From positions 1 through 27,545 of the forward strand of contig JANQKO010000529.1 in NCBI GenBank assembly GCA_028281075.1: a stretch of DNA of 27,545 nucleotides, in the 5' to 3' direction. Below the pieces are notes generated by a model. The model was not told the origin of the DNA. It worked only from the letters and a program-made list of their open reading frames with translations, and made no database searches. A program made the position numbers and the translations under genes. Source of the stretch: Alphaproteobacteria bacterium. Its GTDB lineage: Bacteria > Pseudomonadota > Alphaproteobacteria > GCA-2731375. Shown here one piece after another: positions 14,622-22,348 of the stretch. Within the stretch, counting starts at the first letter, position 1, and each line of letters opens with the position of its first letter.

Positions 14622-15830
14622 TCAGGCGCGGGCGAGCCGCACGCTGCGTTCGTCGATCGGCCAGTGCAGCAGGGCGGAGATGACGCCCAGCGCCACGCCC
14701 AGCCACCAGACAACGTCATAGGAGCCGGTGGCGTCGAACAGCCGGCCGCCCAGCCAGACGCCCAGAAAACTGCCGACCTGGTGGCTGAAGAAGACGATCC
14801 CGAACAGTGTCGCCATGTAGCGCGGGCCGAAGATCTGCGCCACCAGGCCGCTGGTCAACGGCACGGTCGAGAGCCAGAGCAAGCCCATGGCGGCGGCGAA
14901 CACCAGCACGCTGGTCTGGGTCATCGGCAGCGAGATGAAGACCAGGATCACCACCGACCGCGCCGTATAAAGGAAACTCAGGCAATACTTCTTGCTCAGC
15001 TTGCCGCCGAGCACGCCGGCGGTGTACGAGCCGAAAATATTGAACAGGCCGACAAGCGCCAATGCCGTCGCCGCCAGTCCTGGCAACAGGCCCCGGTCGA
15101 CGATATAGGCCGGCAGGTGGGCGGCGATAAAGGCGACGTGAAAACCACAGACGAAGAATCCCGCGATCAACAGCCAATATCCCCGGTGCCGGCCGGCTTC
15201 CGCCAGCGCCAGCTTCAGCGATTGCTCCGGCATGCCCGCCGTTGATTGCGGCCGCCCGGTCAGTGCCGCCGCCAGTGGCATGACTGCCAGGGTCATCAGA
15301 CCCAGCAGCAGCAGCGCCGTCGACCAGCCATAGGCGTCGAGAAAAGCCTGGCCCAGCGGCACCATCAGGAACTGGCCCATGCTGGCCGCCGCGGTACCGA
15401 TGCCGAACACCATGGACCGTTTCTCTTCCGGCACCGTGCGGGTAATCGCCGACAGCACGACGGCGATGCCCGAGCCCGACAGGCCCAGCCCGATCAGCAG
15501 CCCGGCGGAGACGTGGAACTCGATCGGCGTTGAGATCTGAGACATCAGCATGGTGCCGACGGCGCACAATGCGGTGCCACCGGCAATGGTGCGTCCCGAT
15601 CCGTACTTGTCCGCGATGGCGCCGGCGAATGGCTGTGCCGCGCCCCACATCAGGTTTTGCAACGCGATGCCGAGCGCAAAGATCTCGCGGCCCCAGCCAA
15701 GATCGGTCGACACGGGCTGCAGGAACAGACCGAACGACGTCCGCACGCCCATGCAGACGATCAGCACCAGACATCCGGCGCCGATTGCGAACATTGGCAG
15801 ACGTGAAGAAGGTCCCGCGGCGCTTGTCAC
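14622..15830 (-). CDS. MFS transporter
   Basis: Encodes 402 residues with about 12 membrane helices in two halves. The loop after helix 2 reads GAIADKYGSGRT, the family's G-x3-D-R/K-x-G motif. Helix 5 carries a GxxxG-rich stretch (AASMGQFLMVPLGQ). The C-terminal half has VGLFNIFGSYTAGVLGGKLS and HQVGSFLGVWLGGRLFD, the pattern of the OFA/monocarboxylate-like MFS group. It is an inner-membrane carrier, substrate unknown. The start is taken as GTG at 15830 with an AGGA site 9 bases upstream; a TTG at 15878 would add a non-conserved basic leader. It is divergent from the MarR regulator, a common arrangement for a repressor and its exporter target. Confidence 0.9.
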   Translation of the reverse strand: MTSAAGPSSRLPMFAIGAGCLVLIVCMGVRTSFGLFLQPVSTDLGWGREIFALGIALQNLMWGAAQPFAGAIADKYGSGRTIAGGTALCAVGTMLMSQISTPIEFHVSAGLLIGLGLSGSGIAVVLSAITRTVPEEKRSMVFGIGTAAASMGQFLMVPLGQAFLDAYGWSTALLLLGLMTLAVMPLAAALTGRPQSTAGMPEQSLKLALAEAGRHRGYWLLIAGFFVCGFHVAFIAAHLPAYIVDRGLLPGLAATALALVGLFNIFGSYTAGVLGGKLSKKYCLSFLYTARSVVILVFISLPMTQTSVLVFAAAMGLLWLSTVPLTSGLVAQIFGPRYMATLFGIVFFSHQVGSFLGVWLGGRLFDATGSYDVVWWLGVALGVISALLHWPIDERSVRLARA

Positions 15831-16039
15831 CGTCAATATTCCTGAGCGTTGTCTGGGAAATCGCGGATGTTGAACCAACCAGACGCTATTGCCGCGCTGG
15901 CCTCAAACGACTTTTTCTAAACCCGTATGTGAGAAAAACTTATCTGATGACCCGGCCATGCGGTAGCTCGAATATCTCAAGCACGACCGCAATCAATCAT
16001 ATGTCTTGGCATGCATGCTATGGCATGTCAAAGTTAACC
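15831..16039. promoter_or_regulatory. Divergent MFS/MarR control region with dyad operator
   Basis: This 209-base region is clearly AT-richer than its surroundings. Near the MarR end, TTGGCATGCA (16006-16015), tgctat, GGCATGTCAA (16022-16031) is an inverted repeat with 8 of 10 complementary arm bases. That is the size and spacing expected for a MarR dimer site. It lies just upstream of the ATG at 16040, so autoregulation is plausible. Confidence 0.5.
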
Positions 16040-16498
16040 ATGCTTCAGGATACTGCCGTCAGCAGACTCTCGGATCAACTCGGTTATTGGCATAACCGCT
16101 TGAGCCGAATGGTGGAAACCGGGCTGGAACGACGCCTTGCGGTGCATGGGCTGACGGTATCGCAATGGTCCGTCATGGCCCTGCTTTTCCACGGCGAGGC
16201 TCACACGATCGGTGAATTGGCGGATGCGTTCCCGCTCGATCAAGGGGCTGTTTCGCGCCTGATCGACCGGCTCAAAGAAAAAGATCTTGTCGTCCGTCGA
16301 CGGCATCCGAAGGACGGTCGCCTGACCGTCGTCGAATTGACCGAAAACGGGCGCGACCTCATGCCCGCCGTCACGGCTGCCGCTGACGAAAACGACGCCG
16401 CGTTCTTCGGTGTTTTCGATGACGCTGAGATCGCCGAATACAGACAGTTGCTGGCAAAGCTGCTCCTGCATGCGGCCCGTGTCGGTTCGACGCGATAA
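16040..16498 (+). CDS. MarR family transcriptional regulator
   Basis: Encodes 152 residues from the ATG at 16040; in-frame ATGs at 16001 and 16025 would add up to 13 residues but lie inside the probable operator. MarR winged-helix features are LSRMVETGLERRLAVHGLTV (dimer helix), HTIGELADAFPLDQGAVSRL (helix-turn-helix) and the wing VVRRRHPKDGRLTVVELTENG with the conserved D-x-R. A C-terminal helix (EIAEYRQLLAKLLLHAARV) completes the dimer interface. Ligand unknown. Divergent from the MFS carrier gene, which it probably represses; the stop is only 6 bases from the convergent SRPBCC gene. Confidence 0.9.
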   Translation: MLQDTAVSRLSDQLGYWHNRLSRMVETGLERRLAVHGLTVSQWSVMALLFHGEAHTIGELADAFPLDQGAVSRLIDRLKEKDLVVRRRHPKDGRLTVVELTENGRDLMPAVTAAADENDAAFFGVFDDAEIAEYRQLLAKLLLHAARVGSTR

Positions 16499-16504
16499 TG
16501 ACCG

Positions 16505-16969
16505 TCAGGCCAGCGCCTCAATATAGCGCTGCATGACGAACGGCCAGCCATAGGGTGAGGCCATGTTCGCGAGATAGGCCTGCCAGCCGTCGCCGTGTCG
16601 GTCGAAATCGCGGTGCTCCAGTTCGATCCGCGTCGTCTCGGCGTCCTCCGACACGAACCGGATGGCGACAGTGCTGGCTTTCGCCAGATCCGGCTCGGGT
16701 TGCGACTCCGGCGTGATCTGCCAGTGCAAGATCAGGTGGTGTGGTGGATCGAATGCCTGCACGTGACCCCAGATCCGTTCGACGCCGTCGTCGCGGCGCT
16801 CGATGCAGCGGCCGCCGGTCTTCGGTTCGATCAGGATCGAGCCCAGCCGCTCCCGCGACCAGGTGTATTCCTGCGGCCACCAAGCCTGGAACGAATCGAC
16901 GAAAAACTGGAATGCCTTGTCCTGCGGCAGGGGTGCCGTGATCTGGTGCTGAACGCTGTCACCTTGCAT
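16505..16969 (-). CDS. SRPBCC (AHSA1-like) domain protein
   Basis: Encodes 154 residues of the START/SRPBCC fold, AHSA1 (Hsp90 ATPase activator C-terminal homologue) group. Recognisable elements are HQITAPLPQDKAFQFFVDSF (first strand and helix), the GGRCIERRDDGVERIWGHV strand pair, FDPPHHLILHWQITP, TRIELEHRDFDRHGDGW and the C-terminal helix YGWPFVMQRYIEAL. These small cytoplasmic proteins bind hydrophobic ligands; no specific role can be assigned. The ATG at 16969 has a GAGG site 8 bases upstream, and a longer frame to 17032 is rejected. Divergent from the DinB-like gene; the 155-base gap holds GC dyads but no clear operator. Confidence 0.88.
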   Translation of the reverse strand: MQGDSVQHQITAPLPQDKAFQFFVDSFQAWWPQEYTWSRERLGSILIEPKTGGRCIERRDDGVERIWGHVQAFDPPHHLILHWQITPESQPEPDLAKASTVAIRFVSEDAETTRIELEHRDFDRHGDGWQAYLANMASPYGWPFVMQRYIEALA

Positions 16970-17124
16970 GTATCGAACCTCGGGAAAACGCGGACTCAAC
17001 CAAGAGAAATAGGCAATGTGCCATATATTCAATGCCGCGCCGGAATCGGCGCCTCAATTCATTCCGTGACAATGTTGGTGTAGATTGTTCGCCAGGATCC
17101 GCCCGTCGACGACGGGATCGAAGG

Positions 17125-17628
17125 ATGTCTGCCGTGCGCGCCTATTTCGTCACGCTCGCCAACTACAATCGGTGGGCCAACGAGCAGATCTATGACGCGG
17201 CGGCGTCCCTGCCGGCCGAGGCCTATTTCCAGGACCGCGCGGCCTTCTTCGCTTCGATCCACGGCACGCTGAACCACATCCTCGTCGGCGACCGCGTCTG
17301 GCTGCATCGACTGACCGACGGCCAGGGCCCGCGGCCCCAGCGCCTCGATGACATTCTCTACGACAATCTCGATGACCTGCATGTGGCGCGGCAGGACGAG
17401 GATGCGCGGATCATCGACGTCGTGTCGGGTTTCGCCGATGGCGCGCTATCCGCGCCGTTCAGCTACAGCAACATGGCCGGCACGCCTCAGCAGAAGCCGC
17501 TCGCCGTCGTGCTCGGCCATTTCTTCAACCACCAGACGCATCATCGCGGCCAGGTCCACAACATGCTCAGCCAGGCCGGCATCGCGCCGCCGCCGCTCGA
17601 CCTGATCTACTTCCCCGGTGTCGGCTGA
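17125..17628 (+). CDS. DinB family protein
   Basis: Encodes 167 residues, the normal length for a DinB/YfiT four-helix bundle. The N-terminal helix is YFVTLANYNRWANEQIYDAA. The three metal-binding histidines sit in SIHGTLNHILVGDRVWL (H of the LNH motif) and HFFNHQTHHRGQVHNML (the H-x3-H pair). The end PPLDLIYFPG is typical of this subgroup, which includes bacillithiol/mycothiol-dependent transferase relatives; the actual reaction is unknown. The start at 17125 lies just after a cccgtc-gac-gacggg hairpin (17102-17116) that would bury the ribosome site. It is convergent with the hisC-like gene, only 6 bases apart. Confidence 0.9.
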   Translation: MSAVRAYFVTLANYNRWANEQIYDAAASLPAEAYFQDRAAFFASIHGTLNHILVGDRVWLHRLTDGQGPRPQRLDDILYDNLDDLHVARQDEDARIIDVVSGFADGALSAPFSYSNMAGTPQQKPLAVVLGHFFNHQTHHRGQVHNMLSQAGIAPPPLDLIYFPGVG

Positions 17629-17634
17629 CGCGGG

Positions 17635-18777
17635 CTAACCGTTCAGCGCCTCACGCAGCGCCGCTAGTGCGGCATCGGTGTCTTCCGGCAGGCCGACCGT
17701 GATGCGGATATGGTTCTCGAAGCCGGGCGTCGGCGTGCGGATGCCGCCGATCATGATGCCGCGGTCGGCCAGCGCCTTGATCACCGGCGGTGCCGGCCGG
17801 GCCAGTCTGGCGATGACGAAATTGCCGACGCTGGGCATGATCTCCAGCCCCAATTCGGCGAGGCCGCCGGCCAGGCGGTCGCGCTCGGCAGACAGCGTGT
17901 CGACCAGCCAGTCGCCATAGGCCTGGTCGTCCAGCGCCGCGACGGCGGCCGCCTGTGCGATGGCGTTCACGTGAAAGGTCTGGCGGACCTTGTTCAGGCT
18001 GTCGGCAATCTCGGTCGAGCCGCAGAGCACGTAGCCGACCCGCAGGCCCGCCATGCCATAGGATTTCGAGAAGGTCCGCAGCACCACCCAGGGGCCTTCG
18101 CGGTGCCGGATCGTCGCCAGGCCGTCCGGGCCGCCGGCGCGCCGCGCGAACTCGAAATAGGCTTCGTCCAGCGCCAACAGGCAGTGATCGGGCACGCCGT
18201 CGGCCAGCCGCCGGACTTCGGCTTCGCTCAGCATCGCGCCGGTCGGGTTGTTCGGCGTGCAGGCATAGAGCAGCCGCGTGTCCGGCCGCACGGCGGCCAG
18301 CATGGCTTCCACGTCGTTGCGGCCATCGGGCATGGTTGGTACCGGAATGACCTGGGCGCCGTGAATGCGCGCGGCCAGCGTATAGCGGCCGAAGGACGGG
18401 TCCGGCACGACGGCCGAGCGGCTGTCGTCCAGCGTGATCTCGGCCAGGGCCTGCAGGATCTGGTCGCTGCCGTTGCCCATGACGATCAGGTCCTGCGGAT
18501 GGCCGGTGCGCGCCGCTAGCCGTGTCGTTACTTCCCGCCACTGCGAATCCGGATAGCGGTTGACGCCGGTCGCCGCTTCCTGGATCGCCGCCACGACCTT
18601 CGGCGACGGCGGATAGGGGCACTCGTTCAGGTGCATGCGCCGGACATGACCCTCGAACCCGGCGGCGCGCAGGTCCTGCTCGACCGGCGGGCCCTGGAAC
18701 GGCGGCAGGTCGCGGACGTGCGGCCGGATCGGGCTGGCGTCGGTGGCTGCGATGGTGTCGGTGCGCGTGTCGTTCAT
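17635..18777 (-). CDS. hisC: Histidinol-phosphate aminotransferase-like PLP enzyme
   Basis: Encodes 380 residues of a class I/II (fold-type I) aminotransferase, HisC branch. The active-site lysine is K238 in TFSKSYGMAGLRVGY, with R246 downstream. Also seen are LNECPYPPSP (N51), MGNGSDQILQAL, YACTPNNPTG, and D204 and Y207 in LALDEAYFEF. HisC transfers an amino group from glutamate to imidazole-acetol phosphate, but some relatives act on aromatic amino acids. There are no his genes nearby and the MFS carrier is upstream in the same direction, so a catabolic or aromatic transaminase role is possible. The N-terminal 20 residues are a variable extension. A CAACAA/TTGTTG dyad lies 11 bases upstream of the start. 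Confidence 0.88.
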   Translation of the reverse strand: MNDTRTDTIAATDASPIRPHVRDLPPFQGPPVEQDLRAAGFEGHVRRMHLNECPYPPSPKVVAAIQEAATGVNRYPDSQWREVTTRLAARTGHPQDLIVMGNGSDQILQALAEITLDDSRSAVVPDPSFGRYTLAARIHGAQVIPVPTMPDGRNDVEAMLAAVRPDTRLLYACTPNNPTGAMLSEAEVRRLADGVPDHCLLALDEAYFEFARRAGGPDGLATIRHREGPWVVLRTFSKSYGMAGLRVGYVLCGSTEIADSLNKVRQTFHVNAIAQAAAVAALDDQAYGDWLVDTLSAERDRLAGGLAELGLEIMPSVGNFVIARLARPAPPVIKALADRGIMIGGIRTPTPGFENHIRITVGLPEDTDAALAALREALNG

Positions 18778-18788
18778 GGTCTCAAGCT

Positions 18789-18806
18789 CAACAATTTTGC
18801 TTGTTG
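18789..18806 (-). promoter_or_regulatory. Small dyad upstream of hisC-like gene
   Basis: CAACAA (18789-18794) and TTGTTG (18801-18806) form a 6-bp inverted repeat with a 6-base loop, in the short gap between the MFS gene and the aminotransferase. On the minus strand it lies just before the start codon. It could be an operator or a translational hairpin. AACAATT also occurs at 20130-20136 upstream of the MFS and aldolase genes, but the match is short. Confidence 0.3.
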
Positions 18807-18849
18807 TCGCGGATCGAACCGTCGGGGGTCAACCGGAAATGGCGCGGCG

Positions 18850-20094
18850 TCACGCGTGGGCGACAACGATCCGCGGGTCCTCGTCGCGGTGCCGCCAGAC
18901 CAGGGTGGCGATCAGGACCAGGTTCAGCAGGTTGAAGGCGACGCCGGTCAGGAAGGCCCGCTCGTAGCCGCCGGTCAGGTCGAAGATCAGGCCGCCGACA
19001 TAGCCGCCCAGCCCCATGCCGACGGTGCCGAAGAAATACACCACGCCGATGCGCCAGCCGGCCTGGCTGACATCGAACAGCTCGCGCACGGCCAGCGCAT
19101 AGGACGGCACGATGCCGCCGAAGGCGAGGCCGAACAGGGCCGAGACGGCGTAGAGACTGGCCAGGCTGTCGACCCAGGCGAAGGCGGCCAGGAACACCGC
19201 CTGCAGGCTGGCGCCGATCAGGATCGTGCGCAGGCCGCCGATACGGTCGGCCACCCAGCCGAAGGCGAGCCGGCTGACGAACGCGCAGCCCAGCAGCAGC
19301 GACAGCATTTCGGCGCCGCGCGCCGTGGCGAAGCCGAGGTCGCTGCAATAGGCGACCACGTGCACCATCGGCATGGCCATGGCGATGCAGCAGCCGACGA
19401 TCGCCACGCCCAGCATTGCCAGCACCACGTTCGGCCGCAGGCCCAGGACCTTATCCTCGTCGCCGGCCGCCAGACCGGCCGCGCCCGGGCGCGGCCCGCT
19501 TTCCGGCGCCGGCCGCCGCAGGCACAGGCTCAGCGGCACCATGATGCAGATCGCGGTGATGCCGAAGCCGATCATCGTCGCGCGCCAGCCCCATTCGTCC
19601 ATGGTGTAGCGGAAGATCGGTGGCCAGATCGCGCCAGCGAGGCTCTGGCCGCCGGCGACGATGGCGACGGCGATGCCGCGCCGGCGGTCGAACCATTTTG
19701 TCGCGTTGGTCATCAGCGGCGAGAACATGGTGCCGTTGCCGAGAATGCCCAACAGCAGGAAATGCGGCAGAAACAGCGACCAGATGCCGGTGGCATAGCC
19801 CGACAGGATGGCACCGGCGCCGACCATGACGGCGCCGATCAGCGCCGGCCCGCCCATACCGCGCCGGTCCGCCCACAAGCCCATCAGGATACCGCCGATG
19901 CCCGCGCCCACCATCACCAGCGAATAGGCCAGCGACGGAATCTGCCGCGGCCAGTCGAACTCGGCCGCGATCGGTTTCAGGCCGACCACGACCAGGTACG
20001 AGCCGCCGAATCCCGTCGCCATCAGCAACAGCGAGGCGACGACGACGACCCAGCCATAGGGCGTCTCGACACTGCGAACGGATGGGGATTGCAT
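18850..20094 (-). CDS. MFS transporter (OFA/monocarboxylate-like)
   Basis: Encodes 414 residues with about 12 membrane helices. The first is TPYGWVVVVASLLLMATGFG, a start typical of oxalate/formate and monocarboxylate carriers. The motif A equivalent is MGLWADRRGMG, and the second half has FGWVADRIGGLRT. Helix 4-5 sequence GNGTMFSPLMTNATKWFDRRRGIAVAI follows the family pattern (W-F-x-R-R-R-G). The substrate is likely an organic anion. The start at 20094 is the ATG closest to the first helix; ribosome complementarity is weak. It is the first gene of a minus-strand pair with the hisC-like aminotransferase (gap 72 bases), divergent from the DapA-family aldolase; the three may serve one catabolic pathway. 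Confidence 0.9.
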   Translation of the reverse strand: MQSPSVRSVETPYGWVVVVASLLLMATGFGGSYLVVVGLKPIAAEFDWPRQIPSLAYSLVMVGAGIGGILMGLWADRRGMGGPALIGAVMVGAGAILSGYATGIWSLFLPHFLLLGILGNGTMFSPLMTNATKWFDRRRGIAVAIVAGGQSLAGAIWPPIFRYTMDEWGWRATMIGFGITAICIMVPLSLCLRRPAPESGPRPGAAGLAAGDEDKVLGLRPNVVLAMLGVAIVGCCIAMAMPMVHVVAYCSDLGFATARGAEMLSLLLGCAFVSRLAFGWVADRIGGLRTILIGASLQAVFLAAFAWVDSLASLYAVSALFGLAFGGIVPSYALAVRELFDVSQAGWRIGVVYFFGTVGMGLGGYVGGLIFDLTGGYERAFLTGVAFNLLNLVLIATLVWRHRDEDPRIVVAHA

Positions 20095-20237
20095 GCGTGG
20101 GAGGTTCGGTCGCTGGCGTTGTATTTGTGAACAATTGTGGCAGCCTAGCGAACGGCCACGTCGCGCGCCACCCGCGCGCGGCGCATGCCAGGCCTGCGTG
20201 CGGGCAGCGGCCGGCCGCTGATCCAGGGGGAACGACC
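20095..20237. promoter_or_regulatory. Divergent promoter region MFS/aldolase
   Basis: A 143-base spacer with one AT-rich patch around 20118-20140. It contains the perfect octamer palindrome ACAATTGT at 20131-20138 inside TTTGTGAACAATTGTGG, which is plausible for a regulator acting on both genes. No clear -35/-10 pair was recognised. Confidence 0.35.
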
Positions 20238-21164
20238 ATGACCGAAACAACACCGTTCAGTGGCATCTATCCCATGCTCTACGCCTTCTTCGGCGCCGAC
20301 GGACAACTCGACCGCCAGGCGATGGCGCGCCAGGTCGAGGGCTGCGTCGGGGCGGGCGTGCACGGCCTGGCGGTGGGCGGCCTGGCCAGCGAGTGCAACA
20401 AGCTGTCGACATCAGAGCGGCGCACGATGCTGGATTGGGTCGCGAACGATCTCGCCGGGCGCGTCCCGCTCAGCGTCACCATCGCCGAGAACACCATCGC
20501 CGGCCAGATCGAGATGGCGCGGGCCGCGGCCGATGCCGGCGCGCAATGGGTGGTGTTGCAGCCGCCGCCGGTGAAATCGGCCTCGGAAGAGGCGCTGATC
20601 CGGTTTTTCGGCGCCGTCGCCGATGCGGCGGCGGTGCCGGTCGGCATTCAGAACGCGCCGGAATATATCGGCATCGGCCTGTCGAACGCCGGCCTGATCG
20701 AGCTCAACCGCCGGCATCCCAATGTCTCGATCCTGAAGGCCGAGGGCTCGGCCGTCTATATCGCGCGGTTGGCCGAGCAATCGGGCGGCGTGTTCACGCT
20801 GTTCAACGGCCGCAACGGCATCGAGCTGGTCGACAGCCTGCGCGCCGGCTGCAGTGGCCTGATCCCCGGCGTCGAGACCTGCGACGTGCAGTCGCGCATC
20901 TTCGAACTCCATCGCGCCGGCGACGCGGCCGAGGCCGACCGGCTGTTCGCCGGACTGCTGCCGCTGTTGATGTTCATGATGGAATCCATCGACCACCTGC
21001 TCTGCTACGGCAAGCGCCTGGCCGCGCGCCGCCTCGGCCTGGCCGAGGTGCATGACCGCATGCCGGCCCAGGCGCCGATCCCCTTCGGGCGCCAGGTCAT
21101 GGACCGCTGGTCCCGTGGCCTGGCGCCGTTCCAGCCGTCGGCGGACGCGGGAAAGGCGGGTTAA
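20238..21164 (+). CDS. Dihydrodipicolinate synthase/NAL family aldolase
   Basis: Encodes 308 residues of the TIM-barrel class I aldolase family. The Schiff-base lysine is K167 in SILKAEG. The N-terminal substrate loop reads GGLASECNKLS in place of GTTGE-type sequences, and the usual Tyr of the Y-N-x-P motif is Q138 in IQNAPEY. These changes argue against true DapA and for a lyase or synthase of the 2-keto acid aldolase group with another substrate. The ATG at 20238 has a strong aggggga site; earlier in-frame starts lie in the spacer. It is followed by a glutamine amidotransferase and divergent from an MFS carrier and an aminotransferase, which fits organic-acid or amino-acid breakdown. Confidence 0.88.
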   Translation: MTETTPFSGIYPMLYAFFGADGQLDRQAMARQVEGCVGAGVHGLAVGGLASECNKLSTSERRTMLDWVANDLAGRVPLSVTIAENTIAGQIEMARAAADAGAQWVVLQPPPVKSASEEALIRFFGAVADAAAVPVGIQNAPEYIGIGLSNAGLIELNRRHPNVSILKAEGSAVYIARLAEQSGGVFTLFNGRNGIELVDSLRAGCSGLIPGVETCDVQSRIFELHRAGDAAEADRLFAGLLPLLMFMMESIDHLLCYGKRLAARRLGLAEVHDRMPAQAPIPFGRQVMDRWSRGLAPFQPSADAGKAG

Positions 21165-21232
21165 TCCTTCCGTGCTATGCTGCCGCCTCGCGCGTTTGTC
21201 ATCCCCCCGGCAAGGGACTATCTTCCAGGACA

Positions 21233-21970
21233 ATGTCCGGCAAGGTTCTGATCATCGTTCATCAGGAACATTCGACGCCCGGTCGTATCGGCGAGGCGCT
21301 GCGGGCGCGCGGCCACGACCTGGATATCCGCCGGGCCTGCATGGGTCAGGACCTGCCCGCGACGCTGGACGATCATGTCGGCGCCGTCGTCTTCGGTGGC
21401 CCGATGAGCGCCAACGACGACGTCACCCTGCCGTTTATCCGCCGCGAGCTGGACTGGCTGCAGGTACCGTTGCGCGAGAACAAGCCGTTCCTCGGTGTCT
21501 GCCTGGGCGGCCAGATGCTGGCCCGCGTGCTCGGTGCGCCGGTCTGCTGCAGCGGCGAGGGCTGGCACGAGATCGGCTATTACCCCGTTCGTGCCACGGC
21601 GGCCGGCCGGCACCTGTTCGCGGACAGGCAGTATTTCTACCAGTGGCACGGCGAGGGCTTCGGGCTGGCGGAGACGGCCGAACTGCTGGCCGAAGGAGAT
21701 TATTTTCCCAACCAGGCCTTCCGCCATGGCCGCGCCTACGGCATCCAGTTCCACCCCGAGGTGACGCGCGAGATGATGCTGCGCTGGTCGTCCAAGGCGG
21801 CCCACCGCATGGTCATGCCCGGTGCCCAGGCGCGCGACATGCAGATCGCCGGCAATGACCTCTATGACGCCGGAATTGCCACCTGGCTCGAGCGGTTTCT
21901 CGACCATTGGCTCGATGCCGCGCGTCCCGCCGGCGCCGAGCGTGTCGTCGCCGCCGCCGCGAAACCCTGA
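21233..21970 (+). CDS. Class I glutamine amidotransferase-like protein
   Basis: Encodes 245 residues with the complete catalytic triad of class I amidotransferases: C90 in FLGVCLGGQML, H174 and E176 in IQFHPEV. The oxyanion glycine region FGGPMSAND is also present. It resembles free-standing GMP-synthase-like or gamma-glutamyl-GABA-type amidotransferases and lacks a synthase domain, so its partner or substrate is unknown. The start at 21233 has AGGA only a few bases upstream. The gap to the aldolase gene is 68 bases; co-transcription is possible. Followed by a 378-base non-coding region. Confidence 0.87.
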   Translation: MSGKVLIIVHQEHSTPGRIGEALRARGHDLDIRRACMGQDLPATLDDHVGAVVFGGPMSANDDVTLPFIRRELDWLQVPLRENKPFLGVCLGGQMLARVLGAPVCCSGEGWHEIGYYPVRATAAGRHLFADRQYFYQWHGEGFGLAETAELLAEGDYFPNQAFRHGRAYGIQFHPEVTREMMLRWSSKAAHRMVMPGAQARDMQIAGNDLYDAGIATWLERFLDHWLDAARPAGAERVVAAAAKP

Positions 21971-22348
21971 TTCCGCCGCCAAGGACCGGGCCCGGTCGGT
22001 CACGGCACGTTCACGCGGTGTTTATCACGCGCGATCGGTTGCCCACTTCCCGGCGGTCGGGGCGATGCAAATATCCTAGGGACGCGAAGACCGGACGGCC
22101 TGCGACATGCCCCCGGTTCCTCGCAACGGGTGCCGCGTCGCGTCATGCGGTGACCCGGGATCCGCCGCCGCGGTTGCCAATGCCCCCTCTCCTCGCGTCG
22201 TGGCGGCGGATCCCAGCCCGCATTTCTCACCGCCACCACGGCGTTAACGCGATCTTCATACACTGCTGGATTGATATGTCTATCTACGCAATTGCTATAT
22301 AATGGCAATTTCGGAGATTCGCCCCTGTCAGGGGGAAATGGGGATTAA
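21971..22348. other. Intergenic region upstream of fnr-type gene
   Basis: Holds an interrupted inverted repeat: gggatccgccgcc near 22158 and ggcggcggatccc near 22203, with further partial pairing outward (gcggtga/tcaccgc). It is followed by an AT-rich promoter segment from about 22240. The hairpin may end the amidotransferase transcript. No convincing gene is present on either strand; open frames here are Arg/Pro-rich shadows. Confidence 0.5.
22290..22310 (+). promoter_or_regulatory. Palindrome over the probable -10 box of the fnr-type gene
   Basis: A 21-base dyad begins AATTGC, ends GCAATT, and is complementary at 8 of 10 arm positions. Its centre contains TATAAT (22298-22303), a perfect -10 hexamer. 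A protein bound here would block RNA polymerase, so autorepression or another repressor is likely. TTGAT at 22271-22275 is only half of an FNR box. Confidence 0.5.

Noticed and set aside
16034..16041. CtrA half-site TTAACCAT at the MarR start codon
   Set aside because: A single 8-mer that includes part of the ATG, with no second half at the right distance; likely chance.
18631..20130. 499-codon plus-strand frame
   Set aside because: Antisense to the hisC-like and MFS genes; low-complexity Asp/Gln/Arg/His-rich composition marks a shadow frame.
22271..22284. FNR box upstream of the fnr-type gene
   Set aside because: Only the TTGAT half is present; the other half does not match ATCAA at any allowed spacing.
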